From an uncultured Lachnospiraceae bacterium (GTDB lineage: Bacteria > Bacillota > Clostridia > Lachnospirales > Lachnospiraceae): a stretch of 18,584 nt of DNA. The stretch spans positions 1 to 18,584 of the forward strand of contig CAJUHG010000019.1 in the NCBI GenBank assembly GCA_910586005.1. The letters run 5' to 3'. This document shows, piece by piece, positions 15,599 through 18,584 of the stretch; the stretch's first letter is position 1; every line of letters starts with the position of its first letter. The translations under genes were made by a program, and so were the position numbers. The notes beneath the pieces are model-generated. The model ran no database searches. It was not told the DNA's origin and saw only the letters and a list, made by a program, of their open reading frames with translations.

Positions 15599-16531
15599 AT
15601 GCCAATTAAGGTTCAAAGTGGATTACCTGCAAGAGAAACATTAGAATCTGAAAATGTATTTACAATGGATGAAAATAGGGCCATACACCAAGATATTCGC
15701 CCCATTGAAGTAGGAATTTTAAATTTAATGCCATTAAAAGAAGATACAGAATTGCAGATTTTAAGAGAGTTATCCAATACACCCTTGCAAGTAGATGTAA
15801 CATTTGTAGTAGTAAGTAGTCATGAATCTAGAAATACATCTAGTAGCCATTTGAATAAATTTTATAATACTTTTGCAGAAATTAAGGAGCGGAAATTTGA
15901 TGGCTTTATTATTACTGGAGCTCCAGTAGAACAACTAGAATATGAAGAGGTAGATTACTGGGAAGAATTTAAGGAAATTTGTGCATGGACAAATACAAAT
16001 GTGACATCAACGATGCATTTATGTTGGGGTGCTCAGGCAGGACTTTATTATCATTATGGAATACAAAAAGAAATTTTAAAACAAAAAGTTTTTGGATTGT
16101 TTGAACATAAAGTACAAAATAGAAAAATTCCTTTAGTCAGAGGATTTGATGATTATTTCCTTGCTCCTCATTCTAGATATACCCAGGTACGTAAAGAAGA
16201 CATTGAGAAAGAACCAGATCTTACAATCTTAGCAGAATCTGAGGAAGCAGGAGTTTTTCTACTTATGGATACTACTGGAAAGAAAGTATTTGTGATGGGA
16301 CATCCTGAATATGATAGAATAACGCTTCACACAGAGTACATAAGAGATAAAGAAAAAGGATTGGATATTCAGATACCTAAAAATTATTATAAAGAAGATG
16401 ATTGTACCATTCGGCCCAACTTGCAATGGCGTGCGCATGCTAATACACTTTATACTAACTGGTTAAACTATTATGTGTATCAGGCAACGCCTTATGAGTA
16501 TACCTCTGTGCCTCAGAAAAAGGGGAAATAG
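15599..16531 (+). CDS. metA: Homoserine O-acetyltransferase (MetA type)
   Basis: A 310-aa enzyme activating homoserine for methionine synthesis. The catalytic Cys142 (HLCWGAQAG), His235 and Glu237 (GHPEYDR) are all present. Residue 111 is Glu in TGAPVEQ. In this family Glu111 goes with acetyl-CoA use and Gly111 (E. coli) with succinyl-CoA, so the product is probably O-acetylhomoserine. AAAGGAGGAAAG precedes the ATG. The 110-base leader shows no SAM-I, SAM-II or T-box elements that I recognise. A strong terminator follows, so the gene is likely transcribed alone. Confidence 0.95.
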   Translation: MPIKVQSGLPARETLESENVFTMDENRAIHQDIRPIEVGILNLMPLKEDTELQILRELSNTPLQVDVTFVVVSSHESRNTSSSHLNKFYNTFAEIKERKFDGFIITGAPVEQLEYEEVDYWEEFKEICAWTNTNVTSTMHLCWGAQAGLYYHYGIQKEILKQKVFGLFEHKVQNRKIPLVRGFDDYFLAPHSRYTQVRKEDIEKEPDLTILAESEEAGVFLLMDTTGKKVFVMGHPEYDRITLHTEYIRDKEKGLDIQIPKNYYKEDDCTIRPNLQWRAHANTLYTNWLNYYVYQATPYEYTSVPQKKGK

Positions 16532-16590
16532 TGAGAAATTATAAAACTTGAAAGTGTGAAAATAAAAAATTAAATATTTAAAAATTACTT

Positions 16591-16635
16591 AAAGTTCATA
16601 ACTGATTATTCAATTTGTCAGTTATGAACTTTTTA
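16591..16635 (+). terminator. Intrinsic terminator of metA
   Basis: A 15-bp perfect stem (arms 16591-16605 and 16618-16632) with a 12-base loop and a T-run. It marks the border between the housekeeping block and the accessory region. Confidence 0.92.
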
Positions 16636-16674
16636 CTTGTTTTATTAAACCAAAAGGATAAGGAGGGTGTATTT

Positions 16675-16888
16675 ATGATACCAGAGGGGCTATAATCAGT
16701 GGCTTTATATCAAAAATTATCAATGATATTACAGATATTTCCATAGATAAACTTCAAAAGCCGACAAAGACAGAAAGTCTAAAAATCAGAGTTTTGAGAC
16801 AAGAATATATCAGGTAATAATAGATGCTCTTAATCAATGGATTAATAGTAACTATATGTATCAGGAACAATTTCCCCTTTTACTTTAA
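16675..16888 (+). pseudogene. Decayed 5' part of an unidentified gene
   Basis: AGGAGGG at 16661-16667 and an ATG at 16675 look like a normal gene start, but the frame closes after six codons (MIPEGL, stop at 16693). One base over, from 16689, reading continues for 42 codons (AIISGFISKIINDITDIS and on) to a stop at 16815. A second shift at about 16796 gives ETRIYQVIIDALNQWINSNY and on to 16888. Joined, the three pieces make one helical N-terminal segment of about 70 residues with bacterial coding character, so two frameshifts in one lost gene is the simplest reading. From memory, the pieces resemble the N-termini of large NACHT/P-loop NTPase proteins of Clostridia, some linked to defence. This is weak and unsearched. 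No later part of such a gene is visible. Confidence 0.5.
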
Positions 16889-16988
16889 CTATGAAGAGTG
16901 TCAAAAGGATACCTTCTCAAATTTTATAAAATAGTGATGCATATAAAATTTTAAATCAAGGATACCTTTGTGTCTCCTAAAAGGGGAA
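16872..16988. repeat. Nested quasi-palindrome (MITE-like or hairpin element)
   Basis: From outside inward: TTCCCCTTTT (16872-16881) with AAAAGGGGAA (16979-16988), AAGGATACCTT at both 16905-16915 and 16958-16968 (each itself AAGG-N3-CCTT), and AAATTTTAT (16919-16927) with ATAAAATTT (16943-16951). The centres of the three pairs fall within about 7 bases of each other. It begins inside the decayed gene. It carries no frame of its own. Confidence 0.5.
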
Positions 16989-16997
16989 AGTAAAAAA

Positions 16998-17026
16998 TTG
17001 ACATGTGTAAACCTTTATGATATCTT
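16998..17026 (+). promoter_or_regulatory. Possible promoter of the structured RNA
   Basis: TTGACA at 16998-17003 and TATCTT at 17021-17026, 17 bases apart. The -35 is perfect; the -10 matches four of six positions. Confidence 0.4.
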
Positions 17027-17186
17027 TATTACATAAAAGGTATTAACGATATTTTTCTCTCATTAGGAAAATTCCAACTGAGAGAGAAGCCTCCGGCGGA
17101 TTGTGGGGGGGGTGTGGATTTGTTTTTGTCAGCGGAGTTGACTTGAGTCCCACAACAAGAACGCCGATGGGGTTCTTGTATTTTTG
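17011..17186 (+). ncRNA. Candidate structured RNA (small RNA or leader), ending in a terminator
   Basis: Successive helices can be drawn: ACCTTTATG (17011-17019) with CATAAAAGGT (17032-17041, one bulge); TCTCTCA (17056-17062) with TGAGAGA (17079-17085) enclosing GGAA/TTCC (17066-17069 and 17072-17075); TTGTGGG (17101-17107) with CCCACAA (17149-17155) enclosing GTCA/TGAC (17128-17131 and 17139-17142); and then the terminator. CGGCG (near 17094) can also meet CGCCG (near 17162). The part 17086-17172 is clearly richer in GC than its surroundings and has a run of eight G (17105-17112). No frame of note crosses it. A match to a known RNA family was not recognised. The first helix overlaps the possible promoter, so the true 5' end is uncertain. 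Confidence 0.4.
17155..17186 (+). terminator. Intrinsic terminator upstream of the 60-aa gene
   Basis: An 8-bp stem (ACAAGAAC 17155-17162 with GTTCTTGT 17172-17179) followed by ATTTTTG. It lies 90 bases before the next start codon, so it ends an upstream RNA or acts as an attenuator. Confidence 0.75.
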
Positions 17187-17221
17187 TTATCATATTCTGT
17201 TACTAAAACAATAATTATAAT

Positions 17222-17253
17222 CTATCACAATTTAATGATAGAGTGAATATAAT
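17222..17253 (+). promoter_or_regulatory. Promoter with inverted-repeat operator for the 60-aa/211-aa unit
   Basis: TATAAT at 17248-17253 is a perfect -10 box. CTATCA (17222-17227) and TGATAG (17236-17241) form an exact inverted repeat with an 8-base spacer. It covers the place of the -35 box, which is itself poor (TCACAA at 17225-17230). The layout suits a repressor or an activator that replaces -35 contacts. Confidence 0.5.
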
Positions 17254-17275
17254 AGGAAAATGAAGGGGGGATTTT

Positions 17276-17458
17276 ATGTTAATAGCAGAAAATATGTTAA
17301 ATTCTTTGTCAAAAGAAGATAATACAAATGATTACAAAGATTGTAACAATGATTATGATCTGGGTGAAGTTTTAGAGTTTTGTAGTGGAAAAACGATACA
17401 AAAACATAAAATAAGGTATTCTGATGGACAAGAAAAAACTTTTTCATTTGATGATTAG
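17276..17458 (+). CDS. Small acidic protein of unknown function (60 aa)
   Basis: 60 aa, rich in Asp, Glu and Asn, with no signal peptide or membrane segment; family not recognised. The N-terminal half looks disordered or helical (NSLSKEDNTNDYKDCNNDYD). The C-terminal half looks like a beta hairpin (GEVLEFCSGKTIQKHKIRYS, then KTFSFDD). A strong AAGGGGGG ribosome binding site and a perfect -10 box upstream make it a credible gene. The 211-aa gene starts 14 bases after its stop, so the two probably form one operon. An acidic small partner before a larger protein is a common layout for antitoxin-toxin or adaptor-effector pairs, but nothing in the sequence proves this. Confidence 0.65.
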   Translation: MLIAENMLNSLSKEDNTNDYKDCNNDYDLGEVLEFCSGKTIQKHKIRYSDGQEKTFSFDD

Positions 17459-17472
17459 GGAGATGAATACGA

Positions 17473-18108
17473 ATGAGGGACTATCAACCATCAGGTACAT
17501 ATAAATTTTTATATAGTCATATTATTGAAGAATTACTCTTCCAAATATGTAAAAGAGATAACAATTATTGTGTAAAAAATGATAAAATTCCTATTTTAAT
17601 AGGAAAAAAATTTGAAGAATACAGGTATAGAACTTTAGAAAATATGTCTGGTACAAGATTAGATAGACATAAATTAGCTTCTTGCATCTGTGGTGCTATT
17701 ATTGAAGTAAAACCTTTAGTTGGGTTTCAGGGTGCAACAATTAGAAGAAATGCAAATGAAATACTTGCCTTACATGTTGGTTTAAATCTAATCAAATTTT
17801 ACATGATGTATAGTTTAGTCTATCACTTAAATATATCATTGGAAAATAAAAATAATATTATTTTATATTTAAAAGAAAATTTTGATATGCATTTTCCTAC
17901 ATATAATGAGAATATATGTGATATACAAGAATATGAAGAAAACTTATTAAATGGACTATATTGGACACATCAGAAGTGTGAAATTGCAAGAACAGAATGT
18001 TTTCATTATGATATTTGGGCATATTCAAAAATTTTTTATCATTTAGAATTGTATAACAAAAATCTTATTGAAAATCTTTTATCAAATTTTATAAAAAATA
18101 GTAAATAA
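17473..18108 (+). CDS. Protein of unknown function, 211 aa, second gene of a small operon
   Basis: 211 aa, apparently soluble and mostly helical. Distinctive stretches are GTRLDRHKLASCICGAI (60-76), GATIRRNANEILALHVGLNL (87-106) and FHYDIWAYSKIFYHLELYN (177-195). I recall similar uncharacterised proteins in Clostridia but no named family. RTECFH at 173-178 has the R-x4-H spacing of HEPN ribonucleases, though the usual Asn/Asp after Arg is Thr here, so this is only a hint. The ribosome binding site (GGGAG) lies at the end of the 60-aa gene. A strong terminator follows the stop codon. The sequence is very AT-rich, as are its immediate neighbours. A host-defence or toxin role is possible by context only. 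Confidence 0.75.
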   Translation: MRDYQPSGTYKFLYSHIIEELLFQICKRDNNYCVKNDKIPILIGKKFEEYRYRTLENMSGTRLDRHKLASCICGAIIEVKPLVGFQGATIRRNANEILALHVGLNLIKFYMMYSLVYHLNISLENKNNIILYLKENFDMHFPTYNENICDIQEYEENLLNGLYWTHQKCEIARTECFHYDIWAYSKIFYHLELYNKNLIENLLSNFIKNSK

Positions 18109-18110
18109 AA

Positions 18111-18139
18111 AAAACAGGAGATAGAACTCCTGTTTTTTT
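18111..18139. terminator. Bidirectional intrinsic terminator
   Basis: A/T-flanked stem AAAACAGGAG / CTCCTGTTTT with a 6-base loop (ATAGAA). The T-runs exist on both strands, so it can end both the 211-aa gene and the convergent minus-strand gene. Confidence 0.9.
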
Positions 18140-18207
18140 ATTCATCACAATAGACCTTTAAGGATAAAAAATATCCATTTAACTGGTTCTGGTTCCCTTT
18201 CTTAACA

Positions 18208-18584
18208 TTATGGATTACATCTGCCGCAAGCGGTATAACCCCGTGAAATAGCATCTTGTTTTGATAGTTCTATTTTACTTTTTCTAAGGTAACTGCAGCT
18301 ACTAGTATGATATTTATCTCCAGTTTTAGTAATATATACACTATAAGAGTTTGTGTCATCTGAAGAGGAACTATCTGTATTTGTGTTATCTAAAGCTGAA
18401 TCGTCTGTACTTGCTGAATCGTTTGCATTTGCTCGGGTTGCTTCATTTTTATCTATTTGCTCTTGTAGATTTTTATTTTCAGATTGTAATGCTGTATATT
18501 GTGAATTTAGATTATTATATTTACTTTCTAGTTCTTGATATGTATCGCGGTAATGTTCTATCTCTGATATATCAGATTTTAAAG
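18208..18584 (-). CDS. Coiled-coil protein with C-terminal Cys/His (Ada-like zinc) motif, 5' end outside window
   Basis: An open frame enters at 18584 on the minus strand without a start codon and gives 124 codons before TAA at 18210-18208. The visible part begins with a coiled coil (YRDTYQELESKYNNLNSQY and on). A Ser/Asp/Thr-rich linker follows (about 30 residues). It ends in a compact domain: VYITKTGDKYHTSSCSYLRK, then about 16 residues and GYTACGRCNP. His, Cys and a final Cys-x2-Cys are the likely metal ligands. This C-terminal module is known at the ends of many secreted or membrane-bound Firmicute proteins. The plus-strand frame overlapping it is a shadow. The protein as a whole is probably extracellular, but its N-terminus cannot be seen. 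Confidence 0.75.
   Translation of the reverse strand, partial: LKSDISEIEHYRDTYQELESKYNNLNSQYTALQSENKNLQEQIDKNEATRANANDSASTDDSALDNTNTDSSSSDDTNSYSVYITKTGDKYHTSSCSYLRKSKIELSKQDAISRGYTACGRCNP

Noticed and set aside
18353..18538. Plus-strand 61-codon frame near the window end
   Set aside because: The minus strand carries a longer frame with a recognisable C-terminal motif; the plus frame mirrors its Ser/Asp-rich linker.

Overview
The window is AT-rich chromosomal DNA from a low-GC, endospore-forming Firmicute, most likely a Clostridia/Lachnospiraceae-type gut anaerobe. This is inferred from strong AGGAGG-type ribosome binding sites, a Bacillus-type LexA box before recA, spoIIM, RNase Y, an acetyl-CoA-type MetA (Glu111) and the order recA-recX-rny and nudix-spoIIM-xerD. 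No species can be named from the sequence alone.

Layout. Bases 1-75 look like the right end of an IS200/IS605-type element: two hairpins of the TnpB guide-RNA/right-end kind, ending just before trxA. From about 100 to 6700 lies a housekeeping block on the + strand: trxA, recA (with SOS operator), recX, rny, a Nudix ADP-ribose pyrophosphatase, spoIIM and xerD. It is closed by a strong hairpin. Bases 6900-10320 hold four shikimate-pathway genes in two divergent units, aroF-aroE on the minus strand and aroD-aroK on the plus strand. The gap between the units carries two copies of a 12-bp near-palindrome. A tRNA-Arg(CCG) gene follows, then a membrane-anchored SH3-type protein, an unknown helical protein, an RluF-type pseudouridine synthase, NAD-dependent DNA ligase ligA and metA.

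The last 2 kb, after the metA terminator, is an accessory region. It contains a decayed gene start with two frame breaks (16675-16888), a nested quasi-palindrome (16872-16988), and a GC-richer stretch that folds into several hairpins and ends in an intrinsic terminator (17011-17186). Then come a promoter with an inverted-repeat operator and a two-gene unit for a 60-aa acidic protein and a 211-aa protein of unknown function. A convergent, window-truncated gene on the minus strand encodes a coiled-coil protein with a C-terminal Cys/His motif.

How the genes work together: recA, recX and ligA act in DNA repair and replication. The aro genes carry out the first (DAHP), third (dehydroquinase), fourth (shikimate dehydrogenase) and fifth (shikimate kinase) steps toward chorismate. 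metA starts methionine synthesis. spoIIM and xerD act in sporulation and chromosome-dimer resolution. The best candidates for something undescribed are the 60-aa/211-aa pair with its RNA-like leader and operator, and the structured repeats at 11841-11938 and 16872-16988, which share a sequence core.
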